A stretch of 64,000 nt of DNA, taken from NCBI GenBank assembly GCA_949825065.1, contig OX463854.1, forward strand, positions 10,535,762-10,599,761. Reading direction: 5' to 3'. The notes beneath the pieces are model-generated. The model was not told the origin of the DNA, made no database searches, and worked only from the letters and a program-made list of their open reading frames with translations. Both the position numbers and the translations under genes were made by a program. Source of the stretch: Odontocerum albicorne (Eukaryota > Arthropoda > Insecta > Trichoptera > Odontoceridae). Below, piece after piece: positions 21,010-32,415 of the stretch. The stretch's first letter is position 1. The number at the start of each line of letters is the position of its first letter.

Positions 21010-23100
21010 TCGTACATGCACGTATGAACGTGCTATGTGGCCTCAAGTAGATAATAAAGGATTGTAAAATAATACGTGCTTTATGATATTTTATAGATAT
21101 TAAGATAACTAAACAACAGTAGATTATTATAATGAAATAATTTTATAAACGTGGACTATTTGTATTAGAATACATTTTAAAAGTATTGTAAAATAATACG
21201 AGCCTAACATTATTTTATAATAATTAAGATTACTGAGGTTAAATAGATTATTGTTTTCATATTATATTCTGAATAAAGAATATCTGCATAAAATCATGTA
21301 TTAAAATTATTGTTAAATAATTGTGTAAATTATCTTACAAATATATTACATGAAATTTTACTTTTAATAAAATTCTCAATGAAGAAGAATTTACTCTTTA
21401 ATAATAAATTCATCCTTGATTTAATTTATAAGTAAAATTTCCAAAATATTATATAACTTACAACAGTTCTCATCCCCCCGTATCAGTGCAGTGACCCACT
21501 TTGCATTTAGCTAGCGAGATGCGAAGGTAACATAATGCCACGCCATGACCTTTGTGTGTGCAAAACGGTACTTATTTTGTGTTGAAAACATTACCAAGAG
21601 ACAGTTTTGAGGCACCAGGATATCAATGAAGTTGTTACAAATTTCAATTTATTGGGTTACAAAGGAGATTTTCATAACATTTTGGTAACATATTGCTTGA
21701 TTTTTTTTATTTGTACTTACCAAGATTTTAGTCAGGAATTTAAAATAATTAAAACTTTTTAATTCTCTTCTACGTAACAGAGGCTTCAATATAGTGCCAA
21801 CAACAATATATAGCTTACATAAATGATCATCTAAGGACCAATACAAGGCAACAAAGGCAAAGGAAGACACCACATATCTAGGTTCATGATCCTTTGTAAA
21901 TGGTTAGGCAGTAATTCAATTTAATTGTTTCGAGATGCAGCTAATAAAGTAATGATTACCATTATGATTAACTTCTAATAACAGAAGATAAATAATTTTT
22001 TTTCATTATATTATATACGCTTATATTCTATAAGTTCCACCAGGAACACAGATATGCCATAAAACGCCTCCAGATCTGTCCAAACGTCTTTCAAAACTGA
22101 GACCAAACCAGCTCTAAATCGATCTATGAATGTAGTTATAATTTATTTTAAAGCGTTGGGGGATTAAACTATCATCTCTCATGCCTGATGAAACCCTAAT
22201 AACGGCACATCATGAGGTCTTATATTTTTTAATATCTGCGTTTTACAGACTACCGAAAAAGACTACTTTAAAAAGGTATAGGTCAATTTTTTTTTAGTTC
22301 TGTTTTCTCACAGCGAATCATTTCATTGTAAAACTCATTTGAAATGTGTCATTTTAAAAAATGACATTTTTTATACTCAGATGAATTTATTTACAGCATT
22401 CTATTTCAAATTCTTTCCAGTTATTTGAATAATACTGAGTAAGAGGTTTGCTAACATTCCACCTGCCTATTCCAAGTCATAGTTCCAGAACCCCCTTTTC
22501 ATTTCCTTATACCATATATTTTTTGAATGGTAACCTTTCAGTCACTGTGGTTCACTGTCTTATCAATTTGTTTTTCTATCTGTCCCGTAGTATTATACAA
22601 CGCATTTTACTTTTCACAATTCTTTGAGTCAACGTTTGTTGGTGTATGATACATTTATTGAATGTTGCAGTTAACTCCATATTATTTAAAACTGGGAGAA
22701 TATGTGAGTTAAATAGACTATCTTTTTTGTACAGTTCATAATAAGTCTTTGAAGTGTACTGATGTGTGTCTACCTCAATATAAAAAGCGTTGTTAAACAC
22801 ATTAAAATTCAGCTTTTAGTTTCTTCTCTAGCAAATAGTTAATGCTATTACAAATTACTTGCATAATTAAACAAGAATTAACTCGACACTTGAAACTAGA
22901 ATAGCATACTGAATTTGTTTTCAGGTAATGTTTTACAGGAGCGAACGCTTATTTTGTCTTAATGCCACTCAAACATTTTTGTAATTAAAATACAATTTTC
23001 AAATTTCACAGTATTTTTTGTACTATGAAATAGTTATACCTTCCAAAGTTACGTTCTTCCCAATAATTATTTTTATCATATTACTCAGAGCATATTTATT
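21010..23100. other. No gene; weak ~125-bp duplication at 21058-21240
   Basis: ATTGTAAAATAATACGTGCT and ATTGTAAAATAATACGAGCC mark two degenerate adjacent units. Open frames at 21649-21873 and 22576-22800 (both -) show no known motif. Confidence 0.45.
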
Positions 23101-23105
23101 AACTT

Positions 23106-23307
23106 GACGACCTCCGTGGTCTAGTTAGTACGCGTATTTTCCAGCCCGGAGGCTGCAGGTTCAAATCCCGCTGGAACCTAGATAATAAAAAAGGATTTCA
23201 GTCTGGTTTTCACTTAAGGCCGCTTTATCATCTTTCTAGTTGGTTGGAAGAGATTTCCATATGGTTGTATTGTATACAACGAAAGTGTAATATAATACAA
23301 TACAATG
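23106..23307 (+). repeat. tRNA-derived SINE, near full length
   Basis: The best copy of the abundant family. The head begins GACGACCTCCGTGGTCTAGT and contains an A box (TGGTCTAGTTAGT) and B box GGTTCAAATCC (23158-23168). The body is TTTCAGTCTGGTTTTCACTT ... TAGTTGGTTGGAAGAGATTT. The tail is GTATACAACGAAAGTGTAAT followed by short TACAA repeats. The head is tRNA-like but lacks a pairing acceptor stem and CCA context. Copies or pieces occur at more than a dozen places in this window. Confidence 0.85.
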
Positions 23308-23479
23308 TTCTGTTGTAAGGAGGATTTTGAAGTATATTATTTATATACTCAATAAAAAATAATCAACTTGCAAAAATATAAACAAAAGAACCAAAGGACA
23401 GATTGATACAAGGCATTGTCGAATATTTCAAGTGCGAGATTAAAACAAGGGGCCAAATATTGTTTTTTTTTTTCATTGT

Positions 23480-23692
23480 ACTTTTTTGCACAAATTATAA
23501 TCTGGTTGATTCATTGCCTTGTATGAAAATCTCTTCCAACAAACCAGAAAATTGTTTAAAAGGCCTTACTTGAAAAGCAAACTAGAACACTTTTAAAAAA
23601 ATATATTTTTTATAAAAAGGGAATCGAATTCGCAGCCCACGGGTTGGAAAAACGACGTTTTATCAACTAGGTCACGGATGTCGTATTTAGTT
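23480..23692 (-). repeat. tRNA-derived SINE, near full length
   Basis: Minus-strand copy with head (GACATCCGTGACCTAGTTGA...), a B box close to GAATTCGATTCCC, body (GCCTTTTAAACAATTTTCTG...) and tail (TACAAGGCAATGAATCAACC). An A-rich insertion separates head and body. Confidence 0.75.
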
Positions 23693-23924
23693 CTTGGAAA
23701 ACCCTAATTGATTACTCGTTCTTTCCAAGAACATAATAATTACTTCAATATTGCATATTCATAATAATAATTTCAATTCCATCTAATAGCATTTTCCATT
23801 TAGATTTCACGTAAATAAAGAAATTATTTCTAGTACCATTTATCTACCAAAATCCTTCCAACCAAATTTTCATGTAACGTGTTTCAAAAACAATAAATTA
23901 AATAAAACCTAATATCATATTTTT

Positions 23925-24005
23925 AATCAAACATTTATTATATACTCGTATTTATCGACTATTTTTAATCATACATTTATTATATACTCGTATTTATCGA
24001 CTATT
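23925..24005 (+). repeat. ~41-bp tandem duplication
   Basis: CATTTATTATATACTCGTAT followed by TTATCGACTATTTTTAATCA occurs twice, nearly identical. Confidence 0.85.
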
Positions 24006-24099
24006 TTTTTTCTTTGCATATATGGTACTGTACCTGTATGTTCCATTTAGAAGAAAACTTTTTAAAGTACATTTTAACTATTTATTTACATACATCTAT

Positions 24100-24370
24100 A
24101 TCGTCACACCATTTCCCTATTGGGGTAGGCAGAGAAGACAGAGTAACATACTTTTCCATATCAAACACATGGTTCGGCAGTTCAACTTCCATTCACCTTA
24201 TCAAACAACTCCTACTACTTCTCTGACTCTCCGTTTCCTTCTTTCAAAATATAATTTACTTAATCCAATCATACTTTCATTGATCTTCCTCTACCCCACC
24301 TTCTACTCACATTCGCATTGTATGTTTGTTTTGTAATCTTTCTTTATTCATTCGTTCTATCATCTCAAAC
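24100..24370 (-). mobile_element. LINE ORF2 C-terminus and 3' end
   Basis: Minus strand gives 'IERMNKERLQNKHTMRM' (from about 24358) and ends in a 'LSSLPTPIGKW' segment near 24110, equivalent to SAYPxGK. Internal frameshifts separate them. Confidence 0.7.
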
Positions 24371-24374
24371 TAAT

Positions 24375-24975
24375 TACTACTTCTATTATTTTTTTTTTTG
24401 TTAAAATTTTGAGCTTAGGTTTGTCATGTAATTGTCTGACTTATATATCCATCTGAGATATCTTCTGGAATTAAACAAATCTCTATAAGAAATACGATAA
24501 AGTGGTTTTATGTGAAAATCAAACAAACACTTCTTTTTGTGGAAAATATGTACCAAGAGAAAAGGGATGACTATCTCTCTTCCAATCCGCTATCCTTGAC
24601 TTAGAGACAGACAATCTTAACAATTAGACCAAGAAGTAAGTCTTTGATAAATTCATGGCAAATTTATCGCAAATCATATGAAATATAACAGAGGTATAAC
24701 GAAAGGAAGAGATCATTCTCCCTTAGATTCTTTGAAGGTAGATGAAAAAAATCGTGGCTGTTTGTACTGCGTTTGACACTAAAATATATTTACTCATGAG
24801 GAATTATTTCAGTCACTGGTATCTAATGAATTCATTAGTTGTGTGTTTAAAGTTCCTTTCTTCTAAAGAGATTGGTAAACATCATGGCTATCTATAACTT
24901 TTAGGCAGAAACTCTGAACAAACATATGGTACAACAATGAAACCAATCCACTCGACAATCCACAACTCAGTTGTA
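24375..24975. other. No recognised feature
   Basis: No frame above 60 codons and no repeat noticed. Confidence 0.5.
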
Positions 24976-24977
24976 AA

Positions 24978-25105
24978 AAATAAAAAGTTTTCAGTCGGGT
25001 TTTCGCTCACGACTTCATAAGCATCTTTATCGTTGGTTGGAGGAGAATGCCACATGAAAGAAAATAATCCTACAAGATTGTACTTTTTACACAGAAAGTG
25101 TAATA
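24978..25105 (+). repeat. SINE body and tail
   Basis: TTTTCAGTCGGGTTTTCGCT, ATCGTTGGTTGGAGGAGAAT and CTACAAGATTGTACTTTTTA with AAAGTGTAATACAC match the body and tail of 23106-23307. The head is missing. Confidence 0.75.
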
Positions 25106-25149
25106 CACGATTTGCTCGGGCGCTGCTATAACTACCAGACGTGATTTGT

Positions 25150-25245
25150 TGAATATTATAGCGCTGGAGTTTCGAGTTAGAGGGTCATTAAGGAGAGTTT
25201 ACTCTGTAAACGGCGCTATATAAAATTGTCCTTAAAATTGAATTG
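25150..25245 (+). repeat. Dispersed repeat with 'CTCTGTAAACGGCGCTATAT' core
   Basis: Has GAGTTTCGAGTTAGAGGGTC, then GGAGAGTTTACTCTGTAAAC, then GGCGCTATATAAAATTGTCC. Same family as 745-835. Confidence 0.5.
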
Positions 25246-25254
25246 AAAACCAAA

Positions 25255-25480
25255 TCAGGAATATTAGTGTGAATGGAAAGAGTGGTAGAGGAAAACCAAG
25301 GAACGTTAGATTGGATCCAGTGAGTGATATTTTGAACAAATGAAAAGTAAAAAGGCAGGACATCTTAGGAGTTGTAAAGGAAGGTGTATAAATTTAGAAG
25401 ATGCAAAGAATGTGAATCGAGACATGAAAATCCAGTACTTTGTCCTCTAGGCCTAACCAGACAGAGAATTGGTATGATTT
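25255..25480 (+). mobile_element. LINE ORF2 C-terminal fragment
   Basis: 'SVNGKSGRGKPRNVRLDPVSDILNK' reads cleanly from 25268. It corresponds to the family's GRGRPRKTWLDQIxDILKK block. The downstream part decays. Confidence 0.65.
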
Positions 25481-25484
25481 ATTT

Positions 25485-25965
25485 ATGTATGTATACGTAA
25501 CAGAATAATTTTTTTTTATTATAAAATAAAATTGCAGGTAAATATTAAATTATTACTAATGATTATACTAGGGGATTCTAAACATGCCAAAATCAAAAAG
25601 CCTTCTTTAAACGAAAAAGTTTGAAAACTATGGATTTAGCATTATTATGCAAGATACGATGCCGGTTTTGGAGAGTTCGTCTCTTGGCGACCGCCAACAG
25701 ATTGTGAACAAATCACTTGGAGTAAACAGTGCAATTGAATGCATTTACCAGATTAAAGTACACTGATTTTTGGAGATTTTTTATTGAAAGAGTATGGAGC
25801 ACAATGAGTCTTAAACATTATTTATTTAAAGTTTAAAAGTGAAGTGCATACGTGAACACATACATTTTTATTGAAAGAGTATAAACCACAATGAATCTTA
25901 GAAATTATTTATGAAAATGTTTAAAAGTGAAGTATATGAACACAAACATTTTTCATCTTCTCTAG
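25485..25965. other. Small duplication at 25780-25930, otherwise nothing seen
   Basis: TTATTGAAAGAGTATGGAGC and TTATTGAAAGAGTATAAACC begin two related ~80-bp units that both run into AAAGTGAAGT. Confidence 0.6.
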
Positions 25966-25969
25966 TACG

Positions 25970-26225
25970 GTTTCTCTCTCAGTCATATGCTGCAGCCTCA
26001 GCAGTAGACCGATGGATCTCCTCTATCATCTCGGAAATGAAAAGATTACACACATACATTATTCTTCTTATCTCATATGATTTTTCTCTCACAGTCACAC
26101 GATACAGCCTCTTGAGTAACCCAATGAATCTCCTCCATCTCCGTTGTACGTTTCCTTTCCCTGTTTCAAAATATCATTCATTTGGTCAAACCATACTTAT
26201 GTTCGTTTTCCAATATCATATCAAT
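25970..26225 (-). mobile_element. LINE ORF2 C-terminal fragment
   Basis: Minus strand reads 'VWFDQMNDILKQGKETYNGD' near 26190-26130, matching the 'RKTWLDQIxDILKKGQV' block. Flanking sequence is heavily mutated. Confidence 0.55.
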
Positions 26226-26414
26226 TATAGACTATGGCGAAATCAATAATTACTGTATAAAAAACAATTAAAAATACATCTGAACTGAACTTTATATTTG
26301 TATGAGACATGACGAATTAGCTTGCCCTCGCCTCAAGATTTTCTGCACCAATTAGTACGGAATATTAATAGATTCAAAAATATTTTTTTTGTTAACGTGA
26401 TTAACTGACAATGA

Positions 26415-26930
26415 GTACTTTCCCTATCCCCACTTTATTCTTAATTGGTCAATTAATTTCATGCTAAAGGTAGAAATACTGTTTTATTTGAGAATATTTT
26501 ATTCGTAAGCTTAACGTAGGCTTATTTTCGTTTTTTATGTTAAAAATTGTTTTATTTTTGTTTTTGTTTTGCTCGTACTGTAATTTTTCTTCTGTCTATG
26601 TTCTTTACGGTCTACGTTTCTGCTGCATGTAGAAATATGCTTCGACAAGTCTCATTTTAGTCTATCTGTATAATTTTCTGTCATATTACTAATAGGCTTG
26701 TGATTATCTGACGTGTGAAATACCTTCCCAATCCCCACTTTATTCTTGTTTGGCCAATCAATTTAATGCATATGATAGAAATACTGTTTTGTATGAGAAT
26801 ATTTCGTTCCTTTGCTTAACGTAGACATATTTAAGTTTTTTTTGTTAATAGTAGTTTTATTTTTGTTTTGGCCGTACTGTAACTTTTCTTCTGTCGGTGT
26901 TTTTTTTTACGGTCTACGTTTCTGCTGCAT
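26415..26930 (+). repeat. ~310-bp tandem duplication leading into the 69-bp array
   Basis: CCCACTTTATTCTTAATTGG (26425 region) and CCCACTTTATTCTTGTTTGG (26737 region) begin two related blocks. Both run through GAAATACTGTTTTRTTTGAG-like and GGTCTACGTTTCTGCTGCAT sequence. The first block carries a single 69-bp-type unit, the second leads into the expanded array. Confidence 0.8.
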
Positions 26931-27474
26931 GTATAAATATAGAGAACACAAATGCTTCGACAAATCTCATTATAATCTATCTATAATTTTCTTCTGCATG
27001 TATAAATATAGAGAACACAAATGCTTCGACAAATCTCATTATAATCTATCTATAATTTTCTGCTGCATGTATAAATATAGAGAACACAAATGCTTCGACA
27101 AATCTCATTATAATCTATCTATAATTTTCTGCTGCATGTATAAATATAGAGAACACAAATGCTTCGACAAATCTCATTATAATCTATCTATAATTTTCTG
27201 CTGCATGTATAAATATAGAGAGCACAAATGTTTCGACAAGTCTCATTTGAATCTATCTGTAATTTTCTGCTGCATGTATAAATATAGAGAGCACAAATGC
27301 TTCGACAAGTCTCATTTTAATCTATCTTTAATTCTCTGCTACGTGTATAAATATAGAGAGCACAAATGCTTCGACAAGTCTCATTTTATTCTATCTGTAA
27401 TTCCCTGCTGCATGTATAAATATAGAGAACACAAATGCTTTGACATGTCTCATTTTAATCTATCTGTAATTTTC
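26923..27474 (+). repeat. 69-bp tandem array, 8 copies
   Basis: Units start at 26923 and every 69 bases to 27406. The core TGCATGTATAAATATAGAGA is present in seven of the eight copies; the seventh reads ACGTG in place of GCATG. Because 69 is 23 codons, a 226-codon frame (26812-27492) stays open through all copies and repeats 'YKYREHKCFDKSH'. There is no upstream promoter or gene context, and the frame starts in the duplicated spacer. I treat it as a minisatellite. Confidence 0.95.
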
Positions 27475-27479
27475 TATAT

Positions 27480-28115
27480 TGCCATATTTTGACTAGGCTT
27501 GTTATTGTATTCGTCGCTACTCACACTCTTCGCTTTATCTCTGTAGTCGAGTTACAAAACCTAATAACAATAGAACCAAGATACATCAATTTAAGATATT
27601 CCGTCTTTCCTACTCCGTCTAATTCCAATAAGTTATTTTAAAGTATTAAATAACTTTACATCTGACTTTTAGGAACTTTTTCATAATATTCATCCAAAAC
27701 AATCGACATACCTTGAACCATATCTATCATTTTTACGCCTTACATTGTTTGTTCACTCATAAGTTCTTGCCGTTATATTGATAGATCACAAATCCCCGGG
27801 GATGCACGCGCTTCCTAGCATTTGTCTCACTTTTGCCTGTTTCACAAATTTAAGATTCTCTCTTCCGGATTCCATTGGCGAAAATAATATTTCTTACATT
27901 TGACACATTCAATCTATCAATGTGCGTGAATGAAACAGTGAAAAACACAAACCGAACTTTAGTTTCGCGTTTAATATCAATCATCATTCTTCCATAGAAG
28001 CTCGTGTTGGACTAAAGCGGAGCTTTTACTTTCTACATGTATCAATATATATCGGGAGTAATGGATACAGAATAAATATTAATAATTGGTGATTTAAATA
28101 GGAAATGAAAAACTG
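27480..28115. other. No gene recognised
   Basis: Sequence is less A+T-rich in places (27790-28010) but has no frame or motif that I can identify. Confidence 0.45.
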
Positions 28116-28119
28116 TAGT

Positions 28120-28215
28120 CTTATACTTTACTAACCTGGATGGCTTATCGTCATATATATCTTCCAACTAACCAGAAATATGTTAAAGAGGCCTTATATT
28201 AAACTCTAAATAATC
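28120..28215 (-). repeat. SINE body fragment
   Basis: Minus strand: GGCCTCTTTAACATATTTCT followed by GGTTAGTTGGAAGATATATA, matching the SINE body. Head and tail are missing. Confidence 0.6.
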
Positions 28216-28219
28216 TTCT

Positions 28220-28550
28220 TCCTAGACATTTTAATAACTCTCTCACACTATTTCAAATAATTATTTTTACTTGCTCATAATTGCCCTAAATAGGGCCTGG
28301 TTTATGGGTTTTAAATATTTGTTTTTTGAAGATTTCTATTTACGAATATATATCTGGGAAGAAAAAAATTAATCATAATTTATTAAGCTTCATTGAAGTT
28401 TCAAGTAATATAATACGTGTATATTTTTATTTATAATAACTTGTCATTGATATCAGAACCCTGGACTTGAAAACTCAAAGGTCAATATCGAATATGTCTT
28501 TTATCCATGATTCAGTAGCCTCTCATAGCCATATTCAAATATTATTCGAC
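28220..28550. other. No recognised feature
   Basis: Nothing seen besides A+T-rich sequence. Confidence 0.5.
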
Positions 28551-28554
28551 ATAT

Positions 28555-29110
28555 AGTATATCTTGCATCTTGATGACTTAGAATTCATTGACTATTTTAT
28601 ATCTTCTTCAAATAATCGTCTTACAAATAGTACATATTGGTGCCTTTGAAAAACTTCTAAAATCCATTTTTCATTCTCTACGAAATACCATCAAGACATA
28701 TTATTGTATCTGATGCCTTAGATTTCATCCCCAAATTCAAACCTTTTCAAAGTATTTTTAGACAAATAGCACATATTGGTGCCTCAGAATATTTTTTTCC
28801 AGTTTATTTTTCATTCTCTTTTAAATATCATCAGACATATATATTTAATACATCTTGCGTCTTGATGCCTTAGAATTTATTCCAAAATATATATCTTCTT
28901 AAAATTATCATTCAATGAGTACATATTGGTGTCTCAGAATAATTCGTCAAATTTATTTTTCATTATCTTAATTTTTTTATCAATAAATCGTAAAATATCA
29001 TTAAGTCATAAATCACCATTGCGTCTTAATATGAGTACATCAGAATTATTTCTCAAGTTTATTTTTCACTATCCTCAAAATACTGTCAGAAAACAGTACA
29101 TGACATGATG
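28555..29110 (+). repeat. Degenerate ~140-150-bp satellite, 3-4 units
   Basis: ACATATTGGTGCCT recurs at about 28632, 28771 and 28921. A 'TTTATTTTTCATTMTCTYWAA'-like block and a 'TTGCGTCTTGATGCCTTAGA'-like block sit between. Divergence between units is high. Confidence 0.7.
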
Positions 29111-29114
29111 CTTT

Positions 29115-29685
29115 CAAATTCATTCACAAATTTATGCTACGTCAATGCCAGATGAGGAGTCAGGCATCGAGGTACAATCAGAATTTTTCTTCCTACCCTC
29201 AAATAGACGCACCCTCGGTCCCAGTGGTGTAGCAGTGCATGCTCCGTGAGTTATCACCCATAATTTAGCCAGATTATTACCCCTGGTCACGTGAGAAAAT
29301 TTCTGGAAGCTTATTCCATAACTAGTTCCATCATAATATTGTCTTTATTTATGGGCGGCGTTTAGCCGTCAATGTTTTGCTTTCATACATTTCGGTATTC
29401 GTTCGTGAGATTATTATATTACGTTTGATATTTTAGTAAGGAATTTATTTTGGCTATATTTTTTTATTTAAATCTTAGTGATTGATATGTCTAAAAGCAA
29501 AACCTGATAAACAACAAGATAATGAGGGTTATTCTTTTGAAGGCAAAAAAGTCATGCGAAAAAATAATATTTGCATTTTATTGAAACCAAATCCAAGGTA
29601 AATATTGATATATGGGTATATAACTTATCATATTTATTTAAAAAAATATATGTTCAGTCTCAAATAATGAAATAATACATACATG
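29115..29685. other. No recognised feature
   Basis: Moderate-complexity sequence without frames or repeats that I can name. Confidence 0.5.
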
Positions 29686-29689
29686 TGTT

Positions 29690-30050
29690 TCATCATGCCT
29701 TGTTCCTTGCAAAGCAGGTAGAGGGAATATATCTAATTTTTTTTCTATCAAGCACACAACTTTCTATCCAAGCACACAAGTACTGAACTGAACTGAACTA
29801 TTTATACTTGTCACTTTACCTACTTTAAAAATCTAGACAACTTGATCCAGTCATGTATTCCTCGGTCTCCTAATACACACACCTTGTTTTTAATTTTTAT
29901 TCTTGCTAAGTTATTCTTTCGTCATTCATTTTCTTCACAAGTCCATATCATCTTAAAGTTCCTTTCTTCATCTTACTTAAAACATTCATTATATCCATGC
30001 ATTATTTAAGTTTTCTTTCATACATTGAAACTCAACAATTTGTTCTTTGT
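29690..30050 (-). mobile_element. LINE ORF2 C-terminus and 3' end
   Basis: Minus strand contains 'GLVKKMNDERIT' near 29955 in place of GHVERMNEERLT, and a degenerate 3' end near 29700. Confidence 0.55.
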
Positions 30051-30547
30051 GCCCGCATCTCCACAGCATTAATCTTACTTTATCCGTCATTTGCGAAATC
30101 TATGTATCACTTCCATACTATTATGCATTTTTTTTCTATTTTGATATGGTTGGTGTAAATTACATCGAGTGCTCCGTTTACTTTATTCCCGATTGTGTAT
30201 ACGATATGTTGTATGGACTTGGAGAAGGGAATGGTATATTTCAGGGTAAAAATAAGTGGAAATATGTTCTCTCTATCTTCTCTAATAGGAACCTGGCAGT
30301 ATGGCAATGATCTCGTAATTCTGAGTACAAGCGTAATATTTTTTTAATGGTTCATTATGGTCATTCCTCTACATGATAAAATATATTAGTGTACATTTTT
30401 TCAATGGCTATATATATTCGTACAAATATTAATCATAATTCACGTGATCCATCAATAAAACAGAGGTTGTCAAGTTGTTAAACCAGATTTACGTTTTTTT
30501 AATAAAAAGTAATTATTGTATAATTATGTGCGTGGATCGTATGTTAT

Positions 30548-30915
30548 ATCGGCGACCGTGGTCTATTGGCATTCACGTTAAGCAAGCGGGTGCCCCAGAT
30601 TCGATTCTCAGCGGATTCAATTCCGGATTAGTTTTATGGTCTTTGATCGTTTTATATTTAAATTTATGTTTTCTGTAACATATATCCTGCGAACACTGTC
30701 TTAGAAAATTAATCTTCTTGCAATTGAACTTTTGAGTCTTTGGGTTTGATCTATTAAGAACGTGTGCTTGCTGGAGTGCAACAGTTTGAACACATTCAGG
30801 TGTCTTCCACCTACAAAACTGCTGAACATCATACTCAATCATGGGATATAGCCCATTGTATTCTATAACAGTTTCACTATATACAGTGGACCCTGACGGG
30901 TTTATGACCACGTAG
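30548..30915 (+). repeat. Second composite SINE family, copy 2
   Basis: tRNA-like head GGCGACCGTGGTCTATTGGC with B box AGATTCGATTCTC, followed by the long body shared with 19535-19965 (GCTGGAGTGCAACAGTTTGA, ATCATACTCAATCATGGGAT). Ends near GACCCTGACGGGTTTATGAC. This copy has fewer internal insertions than the first. Confidence 0.65.
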
Positions 30916-31075
30916 CAATCTTTTCCAGCCAATCAAAAATATTTTAATGAGACCTTAAGGGAAAACGTGACATGAACCTTTTTTAAAAAGTCTGGGTTAC
31001 GACGGAAATCGAATTCATAACCCCCGGGCTGGACCAAAGATGTATTTACTGGACTACAGAGATTATCTGTAAGCA
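30895..31075 (-). repeat. tRNA-derived SINE, head plus body
   Basis: Minus strand: a head with B-box-like GAATTCGATTTCC, then AAAAAAGGTTCATG, then body CTTAAGGTCTCATTAAAATA. It abuts the end of the composite SINE at 30548-30915. Confidence 0.65.
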
Positions 31076-31349
31076 TGTAATTTATTTAAAATGGGTTAAT
31101 TAAAAAAAACCGTGATGATATAACATACCTCCAAATGGTTCAATTTAATAAACATCTTGTACATGAATATGCCATCCTCTGCATCACCAATGCAGGTATG
31201 CTAGAGAGTATGGATGCATGGATAATATTATGTTTTAAGTAAAATGAAAAAAGGAACATTCAAATGGTTTAAATATTTAAAGAGAATAAAAGACAAAAGA
31301 ACGAGTAAGCAAATATACCTCTGAAGTGCAAATTTTGCTTTAAAAAAGG

Positions 31350-31755
31350 AAACCAAGGCACATATTTTGCCTCTTCTACATCTATACAGCTTCTACAATT
31401 CCACTGACTTTTTACATTTCATTACTTCGAAATATCCTACAGTTGACCCAACCATACTTTTCTTCATCTTCCTTTACCACGCCTTCAAGCCACGTTTGCA
31501 CTGTATATTTGTTTTGTTAATATATCTTCATTCATTCGATCCACGCACCAAAACCATCTCATAGTGGTCTTAATCTTACTCAGCATATCAGCCTTAAATT
31601 TACACTCATTCCTGATTCTACATTCCGTATTCTGTCGTAAATATTCCTCTCATATTTTCTTAAAATTGCACGCATTTCTACAGTATTTATTTGGCTCTCT
31701 TCAGTCTTGTTCTGCGTTCACGTTTCTCTCTCATTGTTGATAATTAAGTGAGAAT
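31350..31755 (-). mobile_element. LINE ORF2 C-terminal fragment
   Basis: 'VDRMNEDILTKQIYSANVA' reads almost cleanly on the minus strand from about 31555, followed by 'RRGKGR' and 'RKVWLGQL'. This is one of the better-preserved matches to the family's ERMNEERLTKQIYRANV motif. Confidence 0.75.
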
Positions 31756-31759
31756 TAGT

Positions 31760-32410
31760 CCTCAGGCTAGATATCCATTTGTATTTTTCAATACTCGTAT
31801 GAATATCGCGAACCACTGAAGTGCGATACCTCTTATACGAGTATATTGTAACATATTGATACATATGTATTAGCATATTTTTTTATCCAGGAAATAATGC
31901 ATAACGATCGTTAGGATTAAAAAAAACAATCGGAATACAAGTATGAGTGGTCATACAAACACATTCAGGTATTGTTCTAAGCAATAGGCGAAAGTTGTCA
32001 ATATGAAACACAATTATTCCTGTCCGAAGGTGGACGGCTTTTTGTATCGGTGGATTTTTAACCTACTCTGTACTGTTGGTTGAAAAAAATAATAATATTT
32101 TACCACATGAAATGCATATCTAAAGGAGAAATACAACAAAATTGAATAAAACAAAGTAATAGACTTGTCACAACTTTTCGATTAAATAACAGTCGAAATT
32201 TAAAAAATAATCATGGACGTATTATACTATATTGCATGTTTCTATTAATTTTAGTTAATATAAGTATAATTTCATACGTTTGCCTGTCTGTTCGATATAA
32301 ATAAAATAAATAAATATTAAGGAGGATCAAAACAGAGTTGAAATAAAAAAAAAGTGTTTTAATTATGTATGACAGATGAAAATATGAAGTAATAGTGGGT
32401 GCACTATGCT
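31760..32410. other. No recognised feature
   Basis: No motif or repeat noticed besides the GAACCACTGAAGT fragment near 31810, which belongs to the family at 5465. Confidence 0.45.
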
Positions 32411-32415
32411 ATATA

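Noticed and set aside
23106..23180. Functional tRNA gene
   Set aside because: A and B boxes are present but the acceptor stem does not pair and SINE body sequence follows; many copies with the same body exist.
26812..27492. A 226-residue repetitive protein
   Set aside because: The frame is kept open by the 69-bp period, begins in a duplicated spacer and has no promoter or exon evidence. Kept as a finding only because of the silent changes in its core.
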